The position numbers and the translations under genes were made by a program. Positions 26,031 to 34,619 of a DNA stretch of 64,000 nt are shown here, one piece after another. The stretch is from JAABTH01 sp964492615 (GTDB taxonomy: Bacteria; Bacillota; Dethiobacteria; DTU022). Every line of letters begins with the position of its first letter. Positions within the stretch are counted from its first letter, which is position 1. The stretch covers positions 90,373-154,372 of the forward strand of contig CAZBKZ010000002.1 in the NCBI GenBank assembly GCA_964492615.1, read 5' to 3'. The notes under the pieces are model-generated. The model was not told the DNA's origin and searched no databases. It saw only the letters and a list, made by a program, of their open reading frames with translations.

Positions 26031-26587
26031 CAATCCAGTCCCCACAGCCCTTTGTCACTATTTTTAGCTTCAGCTTCGTAAGCAGAAAAATGATTTACGT
26101 ATTTTACATTCGGTTCAAAAATAACCTGAACGGCGTAACCTTCAATTAACATTTGGGCGTTAAACATGTTTGCCCTGATCATTTCGTCGTTAAGTTTTTC
26201 TGGGACAGATAGCCATATATAAGCAAGTAGTCGTTCGTATTGATCTCTTTCACCAATGTCGAATTCAAGCCAAACAATTTTTCCTTCCAGATGCTTTCTT
26301 GCATATTCTGCGGCTTCGGGGCCGAAATCTTCCATACCCTTTTGCGGGTGATTGATTTCTGGCGCATCGATTCCAATAAATCGAACTTTTTCTTCCTTTC
26401 CGTCGGCGAAAAGGGCGTATGCCGTATCACCATCAATTACCTTGGTGATTATTACCCTTTGTAGTTTAAGATTGTCCGGACCACTATCAATAAATTCCAG
26501 GCATCCTGAAACAAGAGTTAAAAGCAGCAAGATACCGAATAACAGCAGGATGATCTTCCTGAACTTTATTAACGGTAGATAATTCAT
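26030..26587 (-). CDS. Thermonuclease-family (SNase) lipoprotein
   Basis: A 185-residue surface-anchored nuclease. A hydrophobic leader with lipobox LVSGC (Cys near residue 29) precedes a staphylococcal-nuclease domain. Active-site features are visible: VIDGDTAYAL, RFIGIDAPE with the catalytic Arg and Glu, and DQYERLLAYIW with the second Arg. It should cleave DNA or RNA outside the cell in a Ca-dependent way. ATG 26587 is preceded by a GGAGGTTCC site. It is transcribed leftward, probably behind the DUF401 gene. Confidence 0.9.
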   Translation of the reverse strand: MNYLPLIKFRKIILLLFGILLLLTLVSGCLEFIDSGPDNLKLQRVIITKVIDGDTAYALFADGKEEKVRFIGIDAPEINHPQKGMEDFGPEAAEYARKHLEGKIVWLEFDIGERDQYERLLAYIWLSVPEKLNDEMIRANMFNAQMLIEGYAVQVIFEPNVKYVNHFSAYEAEAKNSDKGLWGLD

Positions 26588-26655
26588 CTGGAACCTCCTG
26601 GCAGCCGTAGGTCGATTACTTAAATTACCATTTACATAACCGGCAACTTCTCACT

Positions 26656-27915
26656 TTAATAAAATAAGGAAAAGATCAGCGCAGCCAGGATTAGTAACAT
26701 GGCATAGACATTAACTTTCTTAATCAACAGGTATAGTTCGGTTTTAAAGTATTCATTGGTCAGGTAAGTGCATAGATGCACCGGCGATCCGAAATAGCCG
26801 GCGTAGGATACAACAAAAATTAAACCAAAATAGCGCATCGTTAGCATATCGGCAGTAAGAAAGGGAATCAAAACCGGAAGAGCAATGCCCAGTGAAGCAG
26901 CATTATTACCGGTTATAAAGCCTGTAATAAAGGGCAAAACAATTATAAGAACCATTAATGGAAGGCCCATTTCAACCAGGTAGCCGACAACCTGCTGGAA
27001 TGATTCTGCTTCAAGCATAAAATCTTTATAAAGAACAATGGCCAGGGTAGAGATTATAAAAGGCCAGTTAAAACCTGTAATTAGAATTTTTATGCGTGCT
27101 TGTAATGTGGGAAATATATTGCCGGCCGGCAGATTGATCAGCATACAGATGATCATACCGATCAAGAGGGCCAGGGGAAAGAACAGGCCAAAACCCAGGC
27201 CCAGGGTTAAAGCGGCCAGGTATGGAAATGCGGCTGTAAACACCTTAATGATAGCCTTTTTTTTGTTTCCGGCTTCGTGATCAGCTATATTTATTTTCCC
27301 TGCCGGGAAACGGCGCAGCAACACAATAGTAGCTATTATGAACACAGTCAGCGAAACAGGGATATTAAAAGTCAGATAACGGGCTATGCTGATCCCGGTA
27401 ATACCGGAAGCAATAATCAGGCTGGGATTTAAAGGAGTGATCAAGGTAACAAAATGGCGATAAACCATATTGGTCATAGCCAGCTCTATCGGCGGCATTT
27501 TTAAATCCCGCCCCGTTTCTTCAACCATGGGAGCTGATAATACTGCTCCCCCGGGGACAGTAGAAAATAGTGATACCGTTGCTGGTAAAATCATTAATAG
27601 GGCCCGTGAATCATGAATTAAAAGACGGAGGTTGTCGACCATCTGCTCCATTAAGCCTGTTTTTTGATGAAGGTTGCCGAGTAAAACAATTGCTGTGACC
27701 ATTCCAACAAGGTAAAGGGCAGTATAGCTGCTGGCTGAGCGGTAAAAAATCTCCAGGTTCTCAATAATAGTCCTGTTGTTTGTCAGGGCCAAAACCAGTA
27801 TTGCCAAAAAAAGAACTGCATACATTTTCCAGCCCCTGCGAATCATGGTGAGGATCAGTATTATTGATATTATTACACCTGCACCTTCAACCAAGTCTGG
27901 AATATATACCGGCAA
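26656..27915 (-). CDS. DUF401 family integral membrane protein
   Basis: A 419-residue polytopic membrane protein with around ten or more hydrophobic segments. It matches the DUF401 family, which is related to ion-transporter-like permeases; conserved parts include LFSTVPGGAVLSAPMVEE and MTNMVYRHF. Two half-protein repeats, each with a Gly/Asn/Pro-containing break (LITPLNPSLI, GFITGNNAAS), are consistent with an inverted-repeat transporter. The substrate is unknown. It sits upstream of the nuclease lipoprotein in the same direction, with a 68-base gap. Confidence 0.8.
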   Translation of the reverse strand: MPVYIPDLVEGAGVIISIILILTMIRRGWKMYAVLFLAILVLALTNNRTIIENLEIFYRSASSYTALYLVGMVTAIVLLGNLHQKTGLMEQMVDNLRLLIHDSRALLMILPATVSLFSTVPGGAVLSAPMVEETGRDLKMPPIELAMTNMVYRHFVTLITPLNPSLIIASGITGISIARYLTFNIPVSLTVFIIATIVLLRRFPAGKINIADHEAGNKKKAIIKVFTAAFPYLAALTLGLGFGLFFPLALLIGMIICMLINLPAGNIFPTLQARIKILITGFNWPFIISTLAIVLYKDFMLEAESFQQVVGYLVEMGLPLMVLIIVLPFITGFITGNNAASLGIALPVLIPFLTADMLTMRYFGLIFVVSYAGYFGSPVHLCTYLTNEYFKTELYLLIKKVNVYAMLLILAALIFSLFY

Positions 27916-28006
27916 TAGAAAGACTCCTTTGATTACGGATTTAAACTCTTATATAATAACGCAAATGTATCTAAAGCGAAAGGAATTATATGTAAAAGAA
28001 AGGAGT

Positions 28007-28099
28007 ATGGACGCAGGCGGAGGAGCAGGCAGGAATGAATGCCCTGTATGCAGAATTAAAGAGCTGACTTACAGGCTTTTGTTTATACATATACTATAG
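28007..28099 (+). CDS. Possible 30-residue small protein upstream of mnmA
   Basis: A short frame with a strong ribosome-binding site (GAAAGGAG, one base before ATG GAC if counted to the nearest G, so spacing is tight). The product starts MDAGGGAGRNECPVCRIKEL and ends in a hydrophobic tail. A CxxC pair is present. It ends 21 bases before mnmA. It may be a real small protein, a leader peptide or chance. Confidence 0.25.
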   Translation: MDAGGGAGRNECPVCRIKELTYRLLFIHIL

Positions 28100-28120
28100 A
28101 GGACCAGGAGTAATTTTTTA

Positions 28121-29224
28121 ATGGCAAATAACAAGCAGAATAAAAAAGTTTTGGTAGCTATGAGCGGAGGCATTGATAGCTCTGTTACAGCGTTACTACT
28201 AAAAGAACAGGGTTACAGGGTGACTGGTGTTACCATGAAATTGTGGGTGGACAGGGGAGGAAGTTTTGATCCTAATTATGTACAGTCAATCATAAGAGAT
28301 GCGAAAAAAGCAGCAGAAACCCTTGATGTAGAGCATTATGTTGTTGACGCTGAAGGCCAGTTTTTCAGACAGGTGGTCAACAATTTTACTGCTGTTTACG
28401 GTTCCGGCAAAACTCCCAATCCCTGTGTTATATGTAACCATATAGTTAAATTTGCTGTCCTTCTTGCCGAAGCAAACAGGTTGAGAATCCCCTGGGTTGC
28501 AACGGGGCATTACGCCCGGGTTGGGCGTGACTCTGAAAAAAGTAAGGTCAGATTATACAAAGCTGCTGACAGCAGTAAAGATCAGAGTTACATGCTTTAC
28601 CGGCTAACCCAGATTGAACTGGCAGCAACACTGTTTCCCCTTGGCATGTTAACCAAGGACAAAGTGAAATTGATGGCAGAGAAAACAGGTATTTACGGAA
28701 TCGACCGCCCGGAGAGCCAGGAAATTTGTTTCATACCGGACAATGATTACCGGGCTTTCCTGGAGAGGCAGGGCGCTATAAAGGGTGATGAAGGTAATAT
28801 TGTTGATCTGCAGGGCAATGTTCTGGGCCGCCATCAGGGCATAGCAAATTATACAGTTGGTCAGCGTAAGGGTTTGGGTATAACCTCACCGCACCCCCTC
28901 TATGTGTCTCACATTGATTGTATTAAAAATTTGATCGTAGTCGGTGCTGAAGAAGATTTATACAGCAGGGGTTTAATTGCCGGTGAAATGAATTATATAG
29001 CGGGCTCGCCGCCTGAAGATCCGCTCAATGTAGAAGTGAAAATACGCTACCGGGCAAAACCGGTACCGGCTATATTGTATCCTGAAGGAAAGGGGGAAAA
29101 GGCGAAGATTATCTTCAGTGAACAACAGAAAGCCGTTACCCCCGGTCAGTCAGCGGTGTTATACAGTGATGACGAAGTTATCGGTGGCGGTATAATTGAT
29201 ACGCCTCTGACAGGGCAAGTCTAG
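28121..29224 (+). CDS. mnmA: tRNA-specific 2-thiouridylase
   Basis: MnmA adds sulfur to U34 of tRNA-Lys, -Glu and -Gln. The 367-residue protein has the PP-loop motif AMSGGIDSSVTALLLK, the first catalytic Cys in NPCVICN, ATGHYARV, and the second Cys in PESQEICFIPDNDY. The C-terminal beta-barrel domain follows. The ATG has AGGAG about ten bases upstream. It is followed 18 bases later by a nitrilase-family gene. No cysteine desulfurase or IscU-like gene is adjacent in this window. Confidence 0.95.
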   Translation: MANNKQNKKVLVAMSGGIDSSVTALLLKEQGYRVTGVTMKLWVDRGGSFDPNYVQSIIRDAKKAAETLDVEHYVVDAEGQFFRQVVNNFTAVYGSGKTPNPCVICNHIVKFAVLLAEANRLRIPWVATGHYARVGRDSEKSKVRLYKAADSSKDQSYMLYRLTQIELAATLFPLGMLTKDKVKLMAEKTGIYGIDRPESQEICFIPDNDYRAFLERQGAIKGDEGNIVDLQGNVLGRHQGIANYTVGQRKGLGITSPHPLYVSHIDCIKNLIVVGAEEDLYSRGLIAGEMNYIAGSPPEDPLNVEVKIRYRAKPVPAILYPEGKGEKAKIIFSEQQKAVTPGQSAVLYSDDEVIGGGIIDTPLTGQV

Positions 29225-29242
29225 GAGCGGAGGAGCGATTAA

Positions 29243-30049
29243 ATGAACAAGGTAAAGGTTGTCCAACTATCTGTTAATGATTCAGAAACAAAAGCTGAAC
29301 GTCTGGATAGGGTAGAAAGTTATCTTGGTCAAATAGCAGAAGAAGAAAATGGACCTTTGATGGTTATACTCCCGGAACTATGGGGTACCGGCTTTTTTAA
29401 TTTTAACCGTTACATTGATGAAAGCGAATCACTGGAGGGAGAAACTTATTCGCGTCTTGCTCCCTGGGCTGAAAAAGGCAACTTCTATATCCTGGGGGGC
29501 AGTATCATTGAACGTGACGGAAGCGATTATTACAATACAGCCCTGCTTATTGGTCCCAACGGGTTTCTTTCCGCGGTTTACAGAAAAGTTCATCTTTTCG
29601 GTTATCAATCCAGGGAGAGCCGGCTTCTTACTCCCGGCCAGGATATTATGGTAATCAGAAATGCTTATGGAACTTGGGGAATAAGCACCTGTTATGATTT
29701 AAGATTCCCCGAACTATACCGTAAAATGCTGGAGGGAGGAGTGGATACTTTTTTCATCTTGGCTGCCTGGCCTGCTGAAAGGTTGGAACACTGGCTCCTG
29801 TTAAACAGGGCCAGGGCCCTGGAGAATCTGGCATACGTGGTTGCATGCAACTGCGCAGGCACTATTAATGATCATACTTTTGCCGGTAACAGCCTCGTTG
29901 TTGATCCCTGGGGCGTTATTCAGGCCAGAGGTGGAGACAAAGAAGAATTATTAACCTTTCATTATGACCCCGTGCAGACCGCCTCAATAAGGTCGGAATT
30001 TCCTGCTGTGGATGATCGCACTATAGGTATTATAAAATATAGGGATTAA
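29243..30049 (+). CDS. Carbon-nitrogen hydrolase (nitrilase superfamily, omega-amidase-like)
   Basis: A 268-residue amidase. The Glu-Lys-Cys catalytic triad is seen in ILPELWGTGFF, YRKVHLFG and STCYDLRFPELYR. The overall pattern is closest to omega-amidase/YafV-type enzymes that hydrolyse omega-amides such as 2-oxosuccinamate or related nitrogen compounds. The substrate cannot be fixed. It lies in the same direction as mnmA and the DUF418 gene, with 18- and 33-base gaps, so the three may share a transcript. Confidence 0.88.
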   Translation: MNKVKVVQLSVNDSETKAERLDRVESYLGQIAEEENGPLMVILPELWGTGFFNFNRYIDESESLEGETYSRLAPWAEKGNFYILGGSIIERDGSDYYNTALLIGPNGFLSAVYRKVHLFGYQSRESRLLTPGQDIMVIRNAYGTWGISTCYDLRFPELYRKMLEGGVDTFFILAAWPAERLEHWLLLNRARALENLAYVVACNCAGTINDHTFAGNSLVVDPWGVIQARGGDKEELLTFHYDPVQTASIRSEFPAVDDRTIGIIKYRD

Positions 30050-30082
30050 ACTGAGATAAGAATTCAGAAAGGTAGTGTATTT

Positions 30083-31297
30083 ATGACAGAAGAAGTAATG
30101 AGGCCGATTCAGCCGGCCCAGAGAATAAGCGAAATAGATATAATCAGGGGATTTGCCCTGTTCGGTATACTAATGGTAAATATCTCTTTCTTTAAGTATC
30201 CGGTTTTCTATGAGCGCTATCCCTCCCTGGCTGAACCTGGCATTCAGCAGGCTGCTGCCTGGTTGATACAGCTTGTTTTTACCGGCAAGTTCTATGCAAT
30301 TTTTTCATTTCTTTTTGGTCTCGGCTTCTATATTTTCATGGAAAGAACAGAGGCAAAAGGTCTGCAGTTAATACCTCTCTACAGGAGGCGTTTACTTGCC
30401 TTGTTGGCCTTTGGTTTTGTTCATCTCTTTTTTATATGGAGCGGCGACATTCTTTTTACTTATGCTATCGTCGGCTTTATTCTGATGAAATTCAGAAATA
30501 AGCCGATTGAATCAATTCGGAAATGGATAGCAGGCTTTTTTATTGCCGCGGTTTTACTTCATTTTATCTTCGGCCTGTTCAACGGTTTTAGTGAATTATT
30601 TATGGCTGAAAAATATGCGCTCATTATTGAAGGGTTATCCCAGGCTGCCTTTGCCTTATATAGTGAAGGCTCTTTCAGTCAACTGCTCATTTTCAGGCTA
30701 ACGAATGAAGTGCCGAGTATATTTGTCAGCTTAATTGTTACAATACCGGCGGTCATGACATTTTTTCTTTGCGGTCTTTATGCCGGCAAGATCGGTTTAT
30801 TCAGGGATATAGAAGGCAACCTGCCTCTGATTAGAAAATTTCGCAACACTAGTTTCCCCGTGGGATTATTAACAATGTTTGCTTATTTCCTGGTCGAGAA
30901 AGAAATCTTTGCGGTCGGGCTATTGCTTAAGCCGGCGCTGCTTTCTTCATTAAACTATGTTGCTTCTATCTTTATATTTTCTTTTTATGTTTTATCCATT
31001 ATAATATTGCTTCGCAGGGAAACCTGGAAACGACTATTAAATCCGCTTTCGGCAACAGGACGGATGGCTTTAACCAATTATCTTTGCCAGAGTGTAATCT
31101 GTATATTTCTTTTTTATGGTTTTGGGTTCGGACTATACGGAACGATATCAATAATAGAAGGAATCCTGATTGCCGTAGCAATATATTTGCTGCAGGTTAT
31201 TGCAAGCAATTTATGGTTTAAGAAATTCAGGTACGGTCCCATGGAGTGGTTTTGGAGAATGCTTACTTATAAAAGGAAGGAACAGTTTCTGAAATAG
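30083..31297 (+). CDS. DUF418 family membrane protein
   Basis: A 404-residue membrane protein with about nine hydrophobic segments. It opens with EIDIIRGFALFGILMVNI and has FTGKFYAIFSFLFGLGFYIF and GRMALTNYLCQS, all hallmarks of the DUF418/YeiB family. The family has an acyltransferase-like membrane fold, but its reaction is not established. The gene ends eight bases from the convergent HU-FlhG fusion gene. Confidence 0.85.
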   Translation: MTEEVMRPIQPAQRISEIDIIRGFALFGILMVNISFFKYPVFYERYPSLAEPGIQQAAAWLIQLVFTGKFYAIFSFLFGLGFYIFMERTEAKGLQLIPLYRRRLLALLAFGFVHLFFIWSGDILFTYAIVGFILMKFRNKPIESIRKWIAGFFIAAVLLHFIFGLFNGFSELFMAEKYALIIEGLSQAAFALYSEGSFSQLLIFRLTNEVPSIFVSLIVTIPAVMTFFLCGLYAGKIGLFRDIEGNLPLIRKFRNTSFPVGLLTMFAYFLVEKEIFAVGLLLKPALLSSLNYVASIFIFSFYVLSIIILLRRETWKRLLNPLSATGRMALTNYLCQSVICIFLFYGFGFGLYGTISIIEGILIAVAIYLLQVIASNLWFKKFRYGPMEWFWRMLTYKRKEQFLK

Positions 31298-31305
31298 GAA
31301 AAGTC

Positions 31306-32544
31306 TTACACAGCAGCGCGGGAGAAAAGGCTTCTCAGCTTTCCGAGGAAACTTTTTCCTCCGTTAACAGCAGCTTTAACTTCCTGCTCAGTAGGCACCA
31401 GTTTGTCGGCAATTGAAATGAAACATCTGGACGAAGGGGCCAAAGGATTATATAAAACGATCGGTTTGAACTGTTTGACGGAGCGGACCAGGTTTTCGTC
31501 TTTAACTATATGGCCAATTGTTTCCGGGACCAGGTTCAAAAAGCGCTCAGTCACATCATGCAGGCGCATTGATACCTGCCTCGCTTCGAGGTTGCTTTCC
31601 ACCAGGTTGAAAACCAGTTTTACCGGCGGTTTCATCTCCTTGCCATTAAGTACTTTAATTATGGCATATGCATCGGAAATGGAATGTGGTTCAGGGGTTA
31701 TAACAACAACAACTTCGTCTGATGCAAGAGCAAAATCAACAACATTGCGTGAAATCCCCGAACCGGTGTCGATGAGTATCACATCGGCCAGTTCTTCCAG
31801 GGGCTTCAGCATTCCGATGATGCGCGCCAGTTCTTCGGAAGGTAATTCAGCCAGGGTTTGTAAACCAGAACCCCCGGGGACAATTTTAATTCCCTCAGGG
31901 CCTTCAACTGTTATATCGAGCAGGGTCAAATCGGGATTGTCGATCAGCGAGTTGATCGTATGTTTGCATTGAAGGCCGAGAAGTATGTCGACGTTTGCCG
32001 TGCCGAGATCGGCATCAATTACAAATACTTTTAAACCTTTTTGAGCCAGGGCTATTGCGCTGTTAATAACAAAGTTAGTTTTACCAGTTCCACCCTTACC
32101 GCTGGTTACAGCAATAACTTTAGGCTTGCTTCTGGTTTTACCATAGTTGGCAGGGCTGTTGCCTGGATCAGAACTACGTTCAGTGGGCTGCTCGGGGTTT
32201 TCGGGTTCTGCTGCCGGACGGCTAATTGCCGGTTGTTCATCCCCTTCAGAGTTTATACCGTGCTCATTATTTTCTTCAACCATTTCTCTGATCGCTTTGC
32301 CCGGCTTAAAAAAGGGAACAGTAGTTGGCGGTATTGTAATTATTTCTGAAGAGTGGGGGTTGCGTACTTTTCTGGCTGCCCTTTTTCTGGTTTCAAATGT
32401 GCCGAAACCCTTAAGGGATATTTTGTCTCCTGAAGCAAGTCCAGTTTCTATAGACTCCAGGAAGGCATCAAGAATTTTCTTAGCTTCGCATTTGGTAATA
32501 CTCGCTTTTTGAGCAGTAAAGGCGATGATATCACTTCGATTCAT
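31306..32544 (-). CDS. HU DNA-binding domain fused to FlhG/MinD-type ATPase
   Basis: A 412-residue two-domain protein. Residues 1-92 form a complete HU/IHF domain, with the helical dimer part and the beta-arm signature GFGTFETRKRAARKVRNP. A Pro/Glu-rich linker (about 93-140) follows. Residues 141-400 form a MinD/ParA ATPase: deviant Walker A SGKGGTGKTNF, DADLGTANVDILLGL, and DTGSGISRNVVDFAL with ITPEPHSISDAYA, which are most like FlhG/YlxH. The tail GKSFLGKLRSLFSRAAV could be an amphipathic membrane-binding helix. FlhG controls flagellar number and place; here the usual N-terminal FlhF-activating segment is replaced by HU. It diverges from the RodZ-like/csrA/flaG genes. Domain calls are firm; DNA tethering of flagellar placement is inference. 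Confidence 0.92.
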   Translation of the reverse strand: MNRSDIIAFTAQKASITKCEAKKILDAFLESIETGLASGDKISLKGFGTFETRKRAARKVRNPHSSEIITIPPTTVPFFKPGKAIREMVEENNEHGINSEGDEQPAISRPAAEPENPEQPTERSSDPGNSPANYGKTRSKPKVIAVTSGKGGTGKTNFVINSAIALAQKGLKVFVIDADLGTANVDILLGLQCKHTINSLIDNPDLTLLDITVEGPEGIKIVPGGSGLQTLAELPSEELARIIGMLKPLEELADVILIDTGSGISRNVVDFALASDEVVVVITPEPHSISDAYAIIKVLNGKEMKPPVKLVFNLVESNLEARQVSMRLHDVTERFLNLVPETIGHIVKDENLVRSVKQFKPIVLYNPLAPSSRCFISIADKLVPTEQEVKAAVNGGKSFLGKLRSLFSRAAV

Positions 32545-32772
32545 AAATTAAACCTCCAAAGGCAGAGAGTCCACTGTGCGGCTCTTATCTGATTATCGGC
32601 ACTTCCCGAGGATTGTTAAATAATTTTTCTACTTAATTATTTCCACATGGACGAGTATTACCCTGCTAACAAAAAAATTAATCAGAGGACTAAAGAGGAT
32701 AAATGAACCCGGTTAAGAATTATTAAGAATAAGCAATTGCTGCCGATGATTATATAGAGGGGAGGGTTATAA

Positions 32773-33567
32773 TTGTCCGGATTTGGCAATAAGCTGATGC
32801 TAAAACGCCTGGCCATGAGTCTTTCAATAAAGGATGCAGCCAGGAAAAGCGGTCTTAAACAGAAGCAGATTAAAGCTCTTGAAGATGAAGATATTTTGCG
32901 TTTTAAAGAAAAAAGCCAGGCTGATGAAGTATTAAAAACATATGCTGCAGCCCTCGGCCTGGATCAGACGGAGATAGCTAATGATTTTAACCTGGCCTGG
33001 TCTGACTCAAGCACTGCCAAAGCATATATGCAGAAACAATATAAAAAAGATAAATTCAACATTTTTGCCGGTAACCAGGCTTTGAAATACGGTTTGCTGT
33101 TAGCCGGCCTGGTAGTGCTGGTTGGAGCGGGTGGTTATTATTATTGGTCCGGTCTGGATAACGAACAGCATCCGGCAGGTACTGCTCTTCCCGGACCGAC
33201 TGAAATAAATTCAATTGAAACCTCGTCTCCGGATAGTGAAACACCTGCCGATATGGGGATTGAAAATGATGTGGCAGGCCAACTGCCATCCGATGGCGTA
33301 AATGTTGATGAAGATCACTCTGCAATCGAAGCTTTTGCTGAAGCGGAAGAGGAAGATATTTCCCCGGAAATTGAAAGCGATGATGACATTTTATCGGCTG
33401 CTGATAACCAGGATATTGTTCTTCCGCGTTCCGCGGGTAATCTATATCTCGCCTGGATCGGCGTACTGACTCTTGTAACAGGGTTAATACTGATTGCTCT
33501 CACATATTTATTAAATGGCAGGGATCTTACAGGTGGATTTAACGGCTGGGATGCTGTCAATAGCTGA
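32773..33567 (+). CDS. RodZ-like membrane protein with N-terminal helix-turn-helix
   Basis: A 264-residue protein. Residues about 8-70 match the HTH_25 domain of RodZ (MSLSIKDAARKSGLKQKQIK). A membrane helix lies at about 100-122. An acidic, Ser/Pro-rich stretch of about 100 residues follows, then a second hydrophobic helix near the C-terminus (about 227-248). RodZ links MreB to the wall machinery, but typical RodZ has a single membrane pass and an external beta domain, so this is a divergent relative. The start is TTG with GGGGAGGG seven bases upstream. It lies ahead of csrA and flaG. Confidence 0.7.
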   Translation: MSGFGNKLMLKRLAMSLSIKDAARKSGLKQKQIKALEDEDILRFKEKSQADEVLKTYAAALGLDQTEIANDFNLAWSDSSTAKAYMQKQYKKDKFNIFAGNQALKYGLLLAGLVVLVGAGGYYYWSGLDNEQHPAGTALPGPTEINSIETSSPDSETPADMGIENDVAGQLPSDGVNVDEDHSAIEAFAEAEEEDISPEIESDDDILSAADNQDIVLPRSAGNLYLAWIGVLTLVTGLILIALTYLLNGRDLTGGFNGWDAVNS

Positions 33568-33684
33568 TAATCGGTATTTTTATGAACGACATCTCTGAGC
33601 CCGGCAGGGGAAAAGGGACCCAAGGAGAAAATGGTAAACACAGATGTTCTTTTATATTAGCCGGGAGAGGAAGGTAGGGGCATA

Positions 33685-33945
33685 ATGCTGGTATTGACCA
33701 GGAAGGCCGATCAGAGCATTATGATCGGTGATGATATTGAGATAGTTGTATCATCCATCGATGGTAACACAGTAAGGATTGGTATCAAGGCACCGCGTGA
33801 TTTGAAAATACTGCGTAAAGAGACTTTTGAAGAGGTTCGCCTGGAGAATTTACGTGCTATACAGGCTGCTTCAAAATATACTGAAGATATTGATAAAATG
33901 CTTCCGCGGAGTCCGGAAAAACGCGATGGGGGGCAAGATAAATAA
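33685..33945 (+). CDS. csrA: Carbon storage regulator CsrA
   Basis: An 86-residue RNA-binding translational regulator. It starts MLVLTRKADQSIMIGDDIEI, with the RNA-contact residues of the family in the first strand (LTRK) and near IKAPRDLKILRKE. The C-terminal tail is about 20 residues longer than in short CsrA forms. In flagellated Firmicutes CsrA represses flagellin translation and is held in check by FliW, whose gene lies at 52199. The leader has several GGA motifs around the ribosome-binding site (GGGAGAGGAAGG), so autoregulation is likely. A tiny frame at 33631-33660 with AAGGAG before it may be a leader peptide. Confidence 0.97.
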   Translation: MLVLTRKADQSIMIGDDIEIVVSSIDGNTVRIGIKAPRDLKILRKETFEEVRLENLRAIQAASKYTEDIDKMLPRSPEKRDGGQDK

Positions 33946-34029
33946 GCCGGAAAGATTGAAAAGTGAACAAACTCCTGATATTATATTAGTAATTGAAGAA
34001 ATATTTTAATATAAGGAGAATCCGGCTTC

Positions 34030-34413
34030 ATGAAAATCGACGGTATTGATCCATTACTTTTAAACAGGATCAAAGAACAGACCGATCGAATGGAAATTCA
34101 GCGTGCGGAGAGAACCCTGACCGATACCCGGGTAAGCAGGGAAGGCGATTCGTCCCGGCGTAGCCAAACTTATATTCCTGAACAGCAGGATGAACGAAGT
34201 TTAAATAATGCCCTGGCCAGGCTCAACGAAAATGCCGAGAGAGATGGACTGCCCCTTCGTTTCCGGGCCAGGCGTGAAAATAATCTGTGGCAGGTAGAAG
34301 TGCTGGATACTGAGAATAATAAAGTGATTAGAAATATACCTACCGACAGGGTTCACGGAGTCGTTAATCGGTTGCACAGCCTCTTCGGGCTGATTCTGGA
34401 CGAGAAACGTTAA
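34030..34413 (+). CDS. flaG: FlaG family flagellar protein
   Basis: A 127-residue protein. The C-terminal half matches FlaG: WQVEVLDTENNKVIRNIPTD, followed by helical residues ending GLILDEKR. FlaG proteins influence filament length and are usually found near fliD or csrA. The N-terminal half is charged and probably disordered. It lies 84 bases after csrA with AAGGAG before the ATG. No terminator is evident after the gene; AT-rich sequence follows. Confidence 0.88.
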   Translation: MKIDGIDPLLLNRIKEQTDRMEIQRAERTLTDTRVSREGDSSRRSQTYIPEQQDERSLNNALARLNENAERDGLPLRFRARRENNLWQVEVLDTENNKVIRNIPTDRVHGVVNRLHSLFGLILDEKR

Positions 34414-34488
34414 TCTGTTCAAATTTTTATTAATAGTTATTATTTTTTTTTGTACTTCTTGCCGGGGTAAGCTTGTGGCCTGGCATTT

Positions 34489-34517
34489 TATTTGATCAGA
34501 TCAAATATTGATATAAT
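34489..34517 (+). promoter_or_regulatory. 19-bp palindrome overlapping a putative promoter for the CoA-transferase gene
   Basis: TATTTGATCAGATCAAATA (34489-34507) is a perfect palindrome around one central base. TATAAT (34512-34517) follows, with the palindrome occupying the -35 position. It resembles an operator for a dimeric regulator. It lies 103 bases before the CoA-transferase start. Confidence 0.55.
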
Positions 34518-34619
34518 CAAATAATAATTTATATTCAGCATGTGAAAAGAGGTTAATTTTAGATTATAATAAGCAATAAGTGAAAAATTACACTAAACGA
34601 ACCAGGAGGAAATAAAATA

